Below, one piece after another: positions 38,833 through 47,138 of a stretch of DNA of 64,000 nucleotides. Position 1 is the first letter of the stretch. The number at the start of each line of letters is the position of its first letter. Origin of the DNA: Spartinivicinus marinus (GTDB lineage Bacteria > Pseudomonadota > Gammaproteobacteria > Pseudomonadales > Zooshikellaceae); the NCBI RefSeq assembly GCF_026309355.1, contig NZ_JAPJZK010000001.1, forward strand, positions 4,174,501 to 4,238,500, given 5' to 3'. Both the position numbers and the translations under genes were made by a program. The notes beneath the pieces are model-generated. The model ran no database searches, was not told the origin of the DNA, and saw only the letters and a program-made list of their open reading frames with translations.

Positions 38833-40101
38833 ATGAAATTAGGCAAAACGCTTATGGCAGTTGCTGTTGCTGCTATGGTTCAGCAAGCGGCTGCTGCACC
38901 TATTGATGAAGCACCAGACGTACAATTTTCAGCAAGAATTTATGATAACTTCTATTTGTTGAAAGATGGCTATGACTCTAGCAAAATTTACTACATTCCT
39001 AAGCGTGGTAATGTTGCAATACAAGCTGCTACCAGTTCTATGCCTATTCCTCGTTTTAATGTATTCCATAAAATGCAAACATCCGGCTTTTTTGCAGGTG
39101 AAACATTAAGCTATATGGGAGGCTCATTTTCTACACTAGGCGACTATGATGCACTTCAAGATTTATTAGATGAAGCTAATCGCTATGGTTTAAAAGCATT
39201 TCCTGCGCCTGCTACTGAGGCTCAAACCACTTTCTTGGCAACCGGTAATCAAATTGATAATGGTCGTTTAGATATTGCTTGTTCAAATGAGAAACTGACG
39301 ATTGGTCAAGGTGGACAGCAGCGACAAATACAAGTACCTAAATGTACCATGCTAAATGATGAAAGCAGTGAGTATGACTTAAGTACTAATGTCATGTATC
39401 GATTCAGATCCATGATGGTGCCAAGTCAATCAGTCGTTAACCAAGACTTACCATTCCAAGCAGTAACCACACCTGGTTGGGATCAGCAAATTAATAACAT
39501 TCTCATGACTGGGGGGCAATGGGATAACTTATTAACGGCTCGTATTGATTGGAAAATTAAAACTGATGAGAAATACCATGTAGTCAAAGTAAAAGTTGAT
39601 TGGAATAAGTTATTTGATCAAGCCAGTCAGTTTACCAGTCAAAATCAAAATGCTAACCAGGAGCAAGAAGTTCAGCAATTCTTCCAGCAACAAGCACAGT
39701 GTCAAGATGTATCACAGTGTGGTGCGGTGGTGCAATTCCAGCAAAATGATGGATCTTTTAGCCCCGTATCAACAGATGATGACCGTTATCAACAGGCTGT
39801 TGGTGCATTAAGGGATAAGTTACAAGGGGAACTATTTAATGAAGTTGCTGCATTCCAGCAACAGCAGCAACCTTCTCCTAATCCAGGGCAGCAACAGCAG
39901 CAGTGGGATCCTATCTATACCATGAAGTCAAACTACGACAAGTTAATGAAGGGTAGTGAGGAGTTCATGTACTACTATACCCCTGGTGTTATGCGTCACT
40001 ACAATACTACGCTTAACTTCAGTTGTATGAAGCAACCTCCAATGAGTCGTATTGTTTGGAATATGGATGATCCAGGTTGTAGAGCATTGATTGATCAGTA
40101 G
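38833..40101 (+). CDS. Secreted Gln-rich protein of unknown function
   Basis: A 422-residue protein with a textbook signal peptide (LMAVAVAAMVQQAAAA, cleavage near 22). It matches residues 22-440 of the 36727 product but lacks the Cys-rich tail. Two Gln-rich low-complexity stretches (about 268-292 and 344-361) interrupt the shared fold. They surround a Cys pair (QCQDVSQCG) conserved in the paralogue. The strong ribosome site and signal suggest good expression. The terminator at 40135 follows, so the gene may be mainly monocistronic. No known domain was recognised. Confidence 0.82.
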   Translation: MKLGKTLMAVAVAAMVQQAAAAPIDEAPDVQFSARIYDNFYLLKDGYDSSKIYYIPKRGNVAIQAATSSMPIPRFNVFHKMQTSGFFAGETLSYMGGSFSTLGDYDALQDLLDEANRYGLKAFPAPATEAQTTFLATGNQIDNGRLDIACSNEKLTIGQGGQQRQIQVPKCTMLNDESSEYDLSTNVMYRFRSMMVPSQSVVNQDLPFQAVTTPGWDQQINNILMTGGQWDNLLTARIDWKIKTDEKYHVVKVKVDWNKLFDQASQFTSQNQNANQEQEVQQFFQQQAQCQDVSQCGAVVQFQQNDGSFSPVSTDDDRYQQAVGALRDKLQGELFNEVAAFQQQQQPSPNPGQQQQQWDPIYTMKSNYDKLMKGSEEFMYYYTPGVMRHYNTTLNFSCMKQPPMSRIVWNMDDPGCRALIDQ

Positions 40102-40134
40102 TGATTGTAAATAAAATATTATCATAATTATACT

Positions 40135-40167
40135 GCACTACATGTTTACTAGCATGTAGTGCTTTTT
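40135..40167 (+). terminator. Rho-independent terminator
   Basis: GCACTACATG (40135-40144) and CATGTAGTGC (40153-40162) form a 10-bp perfect stem, followed by TTTTT. It ends the 38833 transcript and lies just before the next start codon. Confidence 0.88.
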
Positions 40168-40188
40168 GCATTTCGGGAACTAAAAAAA

Positions 40189-41037
40189 ATGGACGTAATA
40201 AATCGTATACTATGCTGGTTTGGTTATTGGCTATTTGCAATGCCTTTGTTAGTTATAACAAGTTATACGGCCGCTAACCCTATAGATTTTAATGAGCTGG
40301 ATTGGAATCGTATTATCGAGCAGGATAATATGGTATTTGTACCGATTAAAGATATTCAGCGAGGCCCTATTTGGTATACAAAGTATAAGAAGGTAGTTTC
40401 AAAGCCAACTAAGGTATTTGAATTTAATAAAGTTGTCATATCATTATACCCAAAAGCACATGAAGAAAATAAATACTATTCATTTGTACGGGATAATGAT
40501 ATCAAAGATGCAAAAGTTAACTTAATCCCTCCCGGGCAACAAGGTTGTCAGATTGATCCTGAGGTTGTTGCGCACTACAGCGACTTACCAGAAAGTTACC
40601 AACCTAAGTTATTACCTGGTAATTATCCTTACTTATGTGAAGTTATGGTATTTTATTTGCCAGAAAATCAGTCTTCAACTTTTCGTCTATTAGCCAGTAA
40701 TCCTGTGTTAAAGGTGAATATGAATATACCGATTAGCTTTGAATCACTGCCACCCTTACCCACCCAAGAAATTATTGAAAAGTTATCATTTGAATCTGTT
40801 TTATCCTACTCAAGACCAAATAAAGGTTTTTGTACGAAAGATAAGCACCTCCTATTTTATAATAGTGCAAAACTGGCACAAACTCAGTCATCCTTATTTA
40901 TCTCTACGGACCCTTATTTGGGGTGGAAAACGCTTATTGACTTATTTGTAGAAAAAAATGATCAATCATTCTGCATTAGTAGTGATACGATGTTAGGCAC
41001 AAACTATCTTAAACGTACCATTCAAATTCAGCATTAG
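40189..41037 (+). CDS. Secreted protein of unknown function
   Basis: A 282-residue protein with a signal peptide (WLFAMPLLVITSYTAANP). The ATG at 40189 is preferred to an upstream GTG that lies inside the terminator hairpin. The mature region carries NMVFVPIKDIQRG, similar in position and character to the K-x-I-Y-x-x-P motif of its neighbours, and four cysteines (GCQID, YLCEVM, FCTKD, FCISSD) that could form two disulfides. It is probably periplasmic. It is part of the secreted-unknown block, between the 38833 and 41453 genes. Confidence 0.75.
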   Translation: MDVINRILCWFGYWLFAMPLLVITSYTAANPIDFNELDWNRIIEQDNMVFVPIKDIQRGPIWYTKYKKVVSKPTKVFEFNKVVISLYPKAHEENKYYSFVRDNDIKDAKVNLIPPGQQGCQIDPEVVAHYSDLPESYQPKLLPGNYPYLCEVMVFYLPENQSSTFRLLASNPVLKVNMNIPISFESLPPLPTQEIIEKLSFESVLSYSRPNKGFCTKDKHLLFYNSAKLAQTQSSLFISTDPYLGWKTLIDLFVEKNDQSFCISSDTMLGTNYLKRTIQIQH

Positions 41038-41072
41038 TATCTAAAAATTAAGTATTAAAAGACTATATAAAT

Positions 41073-41124
41073 AAACCGTTAAACTTGCTCTATATATTAT
41101 AGGGGCGGGTTTGACGGTTTTTTT
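41073..41124 (+). terminator. Rho-independent terminator
   Basis: AAACCGTTAAAC (41073-41084) pairs with GTTTGACGGTTT (41109-41120, one G-T pair) and runs into TTTTTTT. It ends the 40189 transcript. Confidence 0.85.
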
Positions 41125-41221
41125 GTGTAAAAAATACGTGAGTGGTTTGGTAAATAAAATACTTTGTTTGTTCGTTTTCTGATTTGTTAGGCTGTTAGTT
41201 TTTTAGATCATCTGTACTAAA

Positions 41222-41242
41222 TTAGTAATAAATATTATTCAT
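41222..41242 (+). promoter_or_regulatory. Second copy of the AT-rich motif seen upstream of 38833
   Basis: Bases 41222-41242 repeat the 20-bp motif at 38790-38809 with one extra A. Here it lies 211 bp before the start of the 41453 gene. A shared regulator or promoter element is possible; in AT-rich DNA a chance match cannot be excluded. Confidence 0.35.
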
Positions 41243-41291
41243 AAAAAGTATATATTTGTTTAAGTATGTTAAATAGATTGGCTGGTTTGTA

Positions 41292-41344
41292 AAGTAGCGT
41301 GGTAGTTTGATTTGTGCACAAATTACTATTAATAAAAGCTACTT
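41292..41344. promoter_or_regulatory. Nested palindrome, candidate operator or 5' leader hairpin
   Basis: A 14-bp perfect palindrome, ATTTGTGCACAAAT (41310-41323), lies inside a larger imperfect inverted repeat: TAGT/ACTA arms, then AAGTAGC (41292) with GCTACTT (41338). It is about 110-160 bp upstream of the 41453 start. A dimeric repressor site is the simplest reading. It lacks the TGTGA/TCACA arms of a CRP site. Confidence 0.5.
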
Positions 41345-41452
41345 GAGGATACCTCTAACTAATAATTAGCGGACCTTTAAAGATTAATAATGCCTAAAGT
41401 TTATTCAATGGGATTGTGAAATAATATATTTCCATTACTTCGGGGTACAATA

Positions 41453-43429
41453 ATGAAAAAGCAAGGATGTATGTCAGAGATGCTAAAAAGTAAATTCACT
41501 GTTTCGCTACTTGCCATGGCTGTTTCTGCTGCCACAATGCAAGCTGTAGCATTGCCCAAACCTAACACTAATACTGCTAAATTAGATAAATTTCAGTCCT
41601 ATGCAATTAAAAATGAACCTTTATTGAAGGGAGTTAGTATATTAGGAGATCATGACCCTAGACTTAAAGTACTATATGTTTCTCCATCATCTAAAAAAAC
41701 ACAAACTGGCTCATTTGAAATTAACAGTACCCCTGGTTGTAACTACTTACAAGGGCAATATAACATAACGTATAATATGCCTTCTGGTGACTTACAAGCT
41801 GCTGCTAAAGCAGGTCCTTTTTCCCCCTACTTTGATAGTCAGTTTGGTAATTATGTTAGGCAAACGACCATTTTAGATAAAATGGCTAATAAAATAGCTG
41901 AGATAGACAGATTAAAGGAAAAAAATAAGACAATAGTGGCTAAGTATACCAAGTATAAGTTTGAGTTTGATACTGCTCAGGCTGACTTTGATAAAGCAGA
42001 TAGTGAACTAAAGGCATTATCTTCAAAAATTACAGAACTCATTAGCTTATTAGGTTTAGCAACAGATGAAGAAGAAATTGCTGCATTAAAAGAAGCTATT
42101 GCTGAGGCAAAACAAAATGCAAAAGAAAAAACACCTGAAGCGAAAGCGGCGTACAAAGAAGCTTATAAACGTTTGATAAAAGTGAGGCCTCTTTATAGCC
42201 AGGCACTTGGTGATTATCAGGCAGCAATACCAAATATAGAGGAAATCGAGCAGCAAATATCAACATTGTCAAGAATTTTTGTAACGTTCAATAATAGTTC
42301 TATCGAAGCATGGGATAGAAGTGAGGAAATTAGACAAAAACTTGAAACAACACCAGTGGGCATTGCTGCTGCAAGCTATAGTATTTGGGGGCAAGAAGAA
42401 ACATTACTTCGTGCAGCAGTGAACCGATACAGTTCAATTAATCACTTTTTCCATGGTTATACAGTATCTCGGCTTCCTATCTTTAATATTAAAGGGCATG
42501 CCAAGAGAGATATGAAAATAAATAATAATGTATCAGGGTCTACTATAGGTACTTCTACTTTATCTCATAGCACTGTGGGTGATACAGGCAATAGTCATGC
42601 TGTTTCAACAAATACTGACGTGCCTGAACATATGTTTACAAAAGATGGCGCGACAGTAGAGCCAGAAGCTAAAACACTGAAAAATAATGGAGCTGGAAAC
42701 TTTAGAAACGTAGTTACCCGTGGCGCATATTGTACTGGATCTTCTACACCACAACAAAATATAGTAAAAGCGGAATATAAGACTTCAAACTATAGTTTTA
42801 ATCCAGAAATTACAGTACCTTATTATAAATCAAGAAGCAGTAATGTGCTGGCACAAACGGTTGCTTTTGATTACGACTACTTTGTCAAAACAGACCCTAT
42901 CAATGTTAGCTGTCGGTTAGATATAGAGAAATTCCAGTCTTTTATTGCATCAAAAGGCTCTAGTGGTTTCTTATTTTGGCGTAAAAGCTGGAGTGAAACT
43001 GAGCGTAAGCGAATTGATAAGTCAGGGATGAAGTGTGATGTGGATATTTCACCCTCTGGTGCGAACCCAGATCCTCTCAAAGAGCGTCAGCGTATAGAAG
43101 ATATACGGCAAATGATGATCAAGGAAATTGCTGCCGAGTTTATTCTGACTTATGCAAAAAGCTGGAAAATATCACAAAATTCACCTGTAGTGCCTAATGG
43201 TGAAGGTGCTAAGGCTGCAGGCACCGCACTCATGTCACTCTGTGGTGGTAATATGTACTGTCAAGTGGGTAGTATTATACTTAAAAATGGTGCTGAACTA
43301 TTTGGTAGCAATAAAGGTAGAACTAAAAATAAAGACTTCTTAAAAGGAGTTATTTCTCGTCATTATAAAGAGCAATCTTTCACCATTAACCATGGTACAG
43401 CAGTTGTAGATGTAAACGTAAGACTATAA
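41453..43429 (+). CDS. Large exported coiled-coil protein of unknown function
   Basis: A 658-residue protein with a signal peptide (VSLLAMAVSAATMQAVA, cleavage near 33) and a GGGG ribosome site. Near residue 70 it shows DPRLKVLYVSP, resembling the neighbours' motif. Residues about 140-275 are strongly helical and charged, a predicted coiled coil (IAEIDRLKEKNK, then LSSKITELISLLG and IEEIEQQISTLSR). A Ser/Thr/Asn-rich central part follows. The C-terminal third has paired cysteines (NVSCRLD, GMKCDVD, SLCGGNMYCQVG). No family was recognised. The coiled coil resembles secretion-adaptor or assembly proteins in general terms only. The gene starts a run of four genes to 46560. Confidence 0.8.
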   Translation: MKKQGCMSEMLKSKFTVSLLAMAVSAATMQAVALPKPNTNTAKLDKFQSYAIKNEPLLKGVSILGDHDPRLKVLYVSPSSKKTQTGSFEINSTPGCNYLQGQYNITYNMPSGDLQAAAKAGPFSPYFDSQFGNYVRQTTILDKMANKIAEIDRLKEKNKTIVAKYTKYKFEFDTAQADFDKADSELKALSSKITELISLLGLATDEEEIAALKEAIAEAKQNAKEKTPEAKAAYKEAYKRLIKVRPLYSQALGDYQAAIPNIEEIEQQISTLSRIFVTFNNSSIEAWDRSEEIRQKLETTPVGIAAASYSIWGQEETLLRAAVNRYSSINHFFHGYTVSRLPIFNIKGHAKRDMKINNNVSGSTIGTSTLSHSTVGDTGNSHAVSTNTDVPEHMFTKDGATVEPEAKTLKNNGAGNFRNVVTRGAYCTGSSTPQQNIVKAEYKTSNYSFNPEITVPYYKSRSSNVLAQTVAFDYDYFVKTDPINVSCRLDIEKFQSFIASKGSSGFLFWRKSWSETERKRIDKSGMKCDVDISPSGANPDPLKERQRIEDIRQMMIKEIAAEFILTYAKSWKISQNSPVVPNGEGAKAAGTALMSLCGGNMYCQVGSIILKNGAELFGSNKGRTKNKDFLKGVISRHYKEQSFTINHGTAVVDVNVRL

Positions 43430-43442
43430 TTAACAGTTAAAT

Positions 43443-43489
43443 AAGCAGGTATATTCTTCGCGAATGATTGCTGTTACCTGCTTTTTTGT
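43443..43489 (+). terminator. Terminator hairpin enclosing a half repeat element
   Basis: AAGCAGGTA (43443-43451) pairs with TACCTGCTT (43475-43483) and continues into a T-run. The loop carries ATATTCTTCGCGAATGATT, one terminal arm of the MITE-like family. It ends the 41453 transcript. Confidence 0.85.
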
Positions 43490-43539
43490 TTTTTATCAGA
43501 TATAGGTTGTTAATTGAAGGTGAGATAATAGGGTGTGGC

Positions 43540-44109
43540 ATGTTTAAAAAAAGGATATTAATCATTACTTGTTTAAGTGCTTTAATAGGATTGGCGGTAG
43601 TTTTTTTGCCTGTTCAATTAGAGAGTGATTTTGATGGAGTAAAGCAGGAACCTATCGCAAAGCTTGAGCATGAAACAGTTGAAAGTAAAATAACTGAACA
43701 GAAAGAAACAAACAATGTTATTGAAAAAAAAATAGACCTTAAAGGTATGCAAGCCTATGTGGAAGAGTTAGATAGTAATGGAGTCAAGCCTAATGAAAAT
43801 ATAATAAATAGGATTGAAGAAATAACTAAACAAGAAAAACAGTACTTCGATGAGCAGGTTGCAGCAGTTGATTTATCATTAGAAAGATATCAAATGCTTG
43901 AAACAAAACTTGCTGATATGCAGCTTAATATGGAAAATTATTCCCAAGAGACATTTGATGTTGTCAATCAGGAGCTACAGCAACTCACAGAGCAGTTGTT
44001 ACAAGAGCAGCAAATGATGTTGGAAGCTTATAAAATTTATAATAAAAGGTATGAAGTTGTATCTCAAGAAGTGCTAGAAAACTATATGGCTTATTCTATA
44101 GAAGATTAA
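43540..44109 (+). CDS. Single-pass membrane-anchored coiled-coil protein
   Basis: A 189-residue protein from the ATG at 43540 (the open frame reaches back to 43468, without a good start). It has one N-terminal membrane segment (ILIITCLSALIGLAVVFLPV, about 5-24), then a Glu/Lys/Gln-rich helical region to the end (QQLTEQLLQEQQMMLEAY), probably coiled coil in the periplasm. No domain was recognised. Its stop is three bases before the next ATG, so it is surely co-transcribed with the 44113 gene. Confidence 0.7.
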   Translation: MFKKRILIITCLSALIGLAVVFLPVQLESDFDGVKQEPIAKLEHETVESKITEQKETNNVIEKKIDLKGMQAYVEELDSNGVKPNENIINRIEEITKQEKQYFDEQVAAVDLSLERYQMLETKLADMQLNMENYSQETFDVVNQELQQLTEQLLQEQQMMLEAYKIYNKRYEVVSQEVLENYMAYSIED

Positions 44110-44112
44110 AAA

Positions 44113-45210
44113 ATGAAAAAAATCTTATTCACAATCGTATTGGTTCTATTGCAAACTCAAAGCTATGCTCTAACGAATGAGAAAAAAGAACTTTGTGCCA
44201 AAATTATACCGGTTATTGATCATACAGTGTCTGCTACCTGGATTCGAGCCATTTATGATCAGCTTAATGAGGAGCGTGATAATTGGAATTATCATGGTAA
44301 GGAAGAAACATTTTCATATAAATTAGAGCCCGAAAATTATAAAACAATTGAGTTCACTTGGCGCTATGAAGATGAAAGCTTACAAAGTATCAGCTGTACT
44401 TTTCCTGATAAATGGGTGTTACGCCTAATTAATATGAAAGATATATTGGTTTCTGAATCACTTAAGAAAAACCACAAAGACTTAGGGCTTGGCCGTTATA
44501 TTCGTGCAATGGGTGGCTTGTTATTCCAAAAAATATCGTTTATTGATCAAGAGCTTTCTCCAGTAGATTTAGTTTGGTATATAAATAGCTCAATTGACTA
44601 TAGTGATGTCGAAACAGGTGCAGTAACTGCTTTGCTAGCAAAGTATCCGTTTGTTGATATTAATAAAACTACGATAAAAACAGATTATACTTTAGATACA
44701 GATGAACAGGTACCACTTGTTGCTTTAACGGTATCTAATCATCCAGACTTTAGTGATGAAATGCGTTGGTTATTGGTTAATAATGAAGTACGGCAACGAA
44801 TTATTAATGGTGATTTTGCTGGGGAGCAATTCTTGTTTCCATATGCAGATTCATTAGTTAGCTTACCAAATAATGAAGATATGCAAGTTAGCTTTAATGA
44901 ATCAAAAATAGTACATTTAAATAGGTTAAAACCATTTGATATGAGTACTAATAGCTATATTGATTGTGATGGTGCTTTTGGCCCAAAGGCTTGCTTACGT
45001 GTCATTCATAATATGTTTTACCCAAAGTTGGCTAAATTTGATGAAACAGAAAATGGTAAGCTATATATAAAAATATTAATAAAGCTAAAAGACACTAATT
45101 TTAGTGTTAATGTTTATTCAGTTGATAAGAATGGCTTGGTATCTTTAGAAGAGAAAAAGAAAGTGACACAACCAAATGATATAGGTATACCACTTGCGAA
45201 TCATTTTTAG
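44113..45210 (+). CDS. Secreted protein of unknown function; C-terminus encoded by a repeat element
   Basis: A 365-residue protein with a signal peptide (ILFTIVLVLLQTQSYA). Mature regions include WIRAIYDQLNEERDNW, LGRYIRAMGGLL and a C-terminal YIDCDGAFGPKACLRV Cys pair. The final residues (GIPLANHF) and the stop codon lie in the terminal arm of repeat element d at 45186, so the original C-terminus may have been replaced. It is translationally coupled to the 43540 gene. The protein family was not recognised. Confidence 0.75.
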   Translation: MKKILFTIVLVLLQTQSYALTNEKKELCAKIIPVIDHTVSATWIRAIYDQLNEERDNWNYHGKEETFSYKLEPENYKTIEFTWRYEDESLQSISCTFPDKWVLRLINMKDILVSESLKKNHKDLGLGRYIRAMGGLLFQKISFIDQELSPVDLVWYINSSIDYSDVETGAVTALLAKYPFVDINKTTIKTDYTLDTDEQVPLVALTVSNHPDFSDEMRWLLVNNEVRQRIINGDFAGEQFLFPYADSLVSLPNNEDMQVSFNESKIVHLNRLKPFDMSTNSYIDCDGAFGPKACLRVIHNMFYPKLAKFDETENGKLYIKILIKLKDTNFSVNVYSVDKNGLVSLEEKKKVTQPNDIGIPLANHF

Positions 45211-45374
45211 GGGTAAAGAAAAAGCGGTATAGACTCACAGCGAAGGGTTATTTATACCCCTAGGGCACAAGGGCGAGGACACCGAGCGATGAAGCCCCAG
45301 GAGTTTAGCTAAACTAAATGACTGGGGTGATGAGCGACGGTAACAAAGCCTAAAAATCATTCGCGAAGAGTATA
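45186..45374 (+). repeat. MITE-like element, subtype 2, copy d
   Basis: A 189-bp copy with TATACCACTTGCGAATC at the left and ATCATTCGCGAAGAGTATA at the right. The left part contains a GACTCACAGCGAAGG segment and CCTAGGGCACAAGGGCGAGG, shared with copies f and h. The right part contains GGGGTGATGAGCGACGG, shared with subtype 1. It looks like a hybrid of the two subtypes and overlaps the end of the 44113 gene. Confidence 0.8.
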
Positions 45375-45465
45375 TTCCTATTTGGCTTTGATAAGCATTG
45401 AGAAATATCTGTTAACGCTACCTGTAATGAAATGCATCTATAAGAAGAAGATTGATGAGAGAGAT

Positions 45466-46560
45466 ATGTTAAAAAAAATAAATTATTTATTCAGTATTTT
45501 GTTGGTTGTTTTTTGCGCAAATACGATGGCTGATACTAATGCTCCTGAAGTAACCGAAGCTATTTTGGATAGTAATGGTGAAGTTTTTGGCTTTCTTACA
45601 ACTGACCCGAAAGTGATTTATGTAGTGCCTAGGGAGTGGAATATTCATAATCGTAAAGTTTTTCTTGAAAAAATACCTAACACAAGTGATTATGAGCTTT
45701 ATTTTATTCTTGGGCCTGATTTTAGGAAGTCAGCCGCTAAGATAGCAGAAATTCAAGCCCGTAATCCAACTATTGTATTTCTACCATTACCAAAACAATA
45801 TTCTCAGGCAGTGTTGAATATACCTGATGAAGTAGGAACGATACAAACAAGCTTGACACCAGACTCTGTATTTAACCAAAGCCCTTTGTTGTATTACAAA
45901 TTACGAATTACTAAAAAGCAGTTAAGTTTGTTTAAAGTATTGACTCAAAATAACGCATTTATTACTGGGTTGATTGAATATAAGTTTCCGTCAAGAAGTG
46001 AGGTTTTTGAAGCAATTGCTAGTATAAAGGTTGATTTTAGATCTTCAGACTTAGATATCCGTGATCGTAATGAAGATTATCATACTGAATGGATGAAATA
46101 TCAGCTCTTTAATCGACACATTCGTTTGGATGGTGTCTTAGATAAAAAGTTTTATTTAGGTTCAGGTATTTCAGTTGATATTACTGATAGTATATTTAAA
46201 GGGTATATGTTGGAAGACAAGACCGTAGTAAAAGTCAGTAATAGAAAAGTCTATTTGCTAAGTCGAAATAATATTCATAACTTTAAAGGAGAGGTGTTTT
46301 TTCGTATACCACTCTTAAATAGTAATGTTACTGCAGCAATGGATATTAGTATGGATCTCTACTTGGACTTGAATACATTGTCTATTTATGTGACAAAACT
46401 TTATCCCAATAATATAAAGTTTAAAGATACCAATGTGGGTTCATTTTACATTAAGCTGTTGAGAAAATTTTTACAGCAGAAGTCCGTGCTTGATGATTTA
46501 TCTAAAGCGTTAACTAAAGAGTTTCAATATAGATTATTAAATCAGAATTTATTTATTTGA
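45466..46560 (+). CDS. Secreted protein of unknown function, possible DUF1439-like C-terminus
   Basis: A 364-residue protein. The ATG at 45466 is preferred to an upstream TTG because a clean signal peptide starts there (YLFSILLVVFCANTMA). TTDPKVIYVVP near residue 43 is the clearest copy of the motif shared with the 36727, 38833 and 41453 products. The last 100 residues (LDLNTLSIYVTKLYPNNIKF, then LLRKFLQQKSVLDDLSKAL and FQYRL) resemble by pattern the end of DUF1439/YceB-type lipid-binding proteins; this is a weak inference. It is bracketed by repeats (d before, e and f after). Confidence 0.75.
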   Translation: MLKKINYLFSILLVVFCANTMADTNAPEVTEAILDSNGEVFGFLTTDPKVIYVVPREWNIHNRKVFLEKIPNTSDYELYFILGPDFRKSAAKIAEIQARNPTIVFLPLPKQYSQAVLNIPDEVGTIQTSLTPDSVFNQSPLLYYKLRITKKQLSLFKVLTQNNAFITGLIEYKFPSRSEVFEAIASIKVDFRSSDLDIRDRNEDYHTEWMKYQLFNRHIRLDGVLDKKFYLGSGISVDITDSIFKGYMLEDKTVVKVSNRKVYLLSRNNIHNFKGEVFFRIPLLNSNVTAAMDISMDLYLDLNTLSIYVTKLYPNNIKFKDTNVGSFYIKLLRKFLQQKSVLDDLSKALTKEFQYRLLNQNLFI

Positions 46561-46578
46561 TATTGGTTGGTAAGGATA

Positions 46579-46653
46579 CCTTTACGAATGAATGTAACCG
46601 AACTTGATGTATGCTCTACAAGCAGATGAGCTCTTTATAGTTCATTCGTAAGG
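46579..46653. repeat. Hairpin-forming repeat derivative, copy e
   Basis: Long-range inverted repeat of 13-14 bp with about 48 bases between the arms. The CGAATGA core is the same as in the MITE-like termini, so it is probably a degenerate or solo-ends derivative. It may also act as the 3' end of the 45466 mRNA. Confidence 0.5.
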
Positions 46654-46760
46654 TGATAAATAGTAAGTAGTTATATAAAAGGCACCTCTAATAATTGTTT
46701 ACTGTCTCTGGCCTTTTAGTAAATTTGCAATCAAGGCGTTGGTTTGAAGGCATGTTGGTG

Positions 46761-46854
46761 GCCTCGCCCTTGTGCCCTAGGGGTATAAATAATCCTTCGC
46801 TGTGAGTCTATACCACTTTATTTTTACACCTAAAAATGATTCATGATGGGCATA
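46761..46854 (-). repeat. MITE-like element, subtype 2, copy f (truncated)
   Basis: About 94 bp, the reverse complement of the left half of copy d (45186-45285): GCCCTTGTGCCCTAGGGGTA, CTTCGCTGTGAGTCTATACC, then CCTAAAAATGATTCATGATG. The inner end is missing. With copy d it flanks the 45466 gene in inverted orientation. Confidence 0.75.
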
Positions 46855-47090
46855 GTATAGCTTTCACAAATAACTTCTAGGCTTTGTTATTTTTATGCAC
46901 ATTCCAACCACCTAGCATTTATCTCTAGGCAAGCTAAAGTTGTTGATAGATTACTGATAAATGTCTATTAAGCTGTTGCTTAAAGGCTGTAGTTGTAGTT
47001 ATGGCTGTATTTAAGATGCTTGATATCAAATGGCAGTTTGTTAGCTGTATTATAAAAACTCTTTCTTTGAAAGTCCCTCCTCAGCGATTG

Positions 47091-47120
47091 TCTCTGGCTT
47101 TTATAATAAAGAGCCAGAGA
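47091..47120. other. Stem-loop upstream of the binding-protein gene
   Basis: TCTCTGGCT (47091-47099) and AGCCAGAGA (47112-47120) form a 9-bp perfect stem 19 bases before the ATG at 47139. It could hide or pace translation, or be a weak terminator of upstream transcription. No T-run follows. Confidence 0.5.
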
Positions 47121-47138
47121 GGTTCTATTAAGCGTTTA

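Larger units (their letters stand above)
46561..47138. other. Repeat-rich intergenic region
   Basis: 578 bp to the chosen start of the next gene. It contains a large hairpin (e, 46579-46653: CCTTTACGAATGAA against TTCATTCGTAAGG), truncated element f, and a hairpin at 47091-47120. An in-frame ATG at 47001 exists but has no ribosome site and would put the latter hairpin inside the coding region. Confidence 0.6.

Noticed and set aside
41310-41323. ATTTGTGCACAAAT palindrome as a CRP site
   Set aside because: It lacks the TGTGA-N6-TCACA half-sites and spacing.
47001-47138. Longer start for the binding-protein gene
   Set aside because: No ribosome site at 47001, the extra segment contains a hairpin and would put the signal peptide more than 50 residues in.
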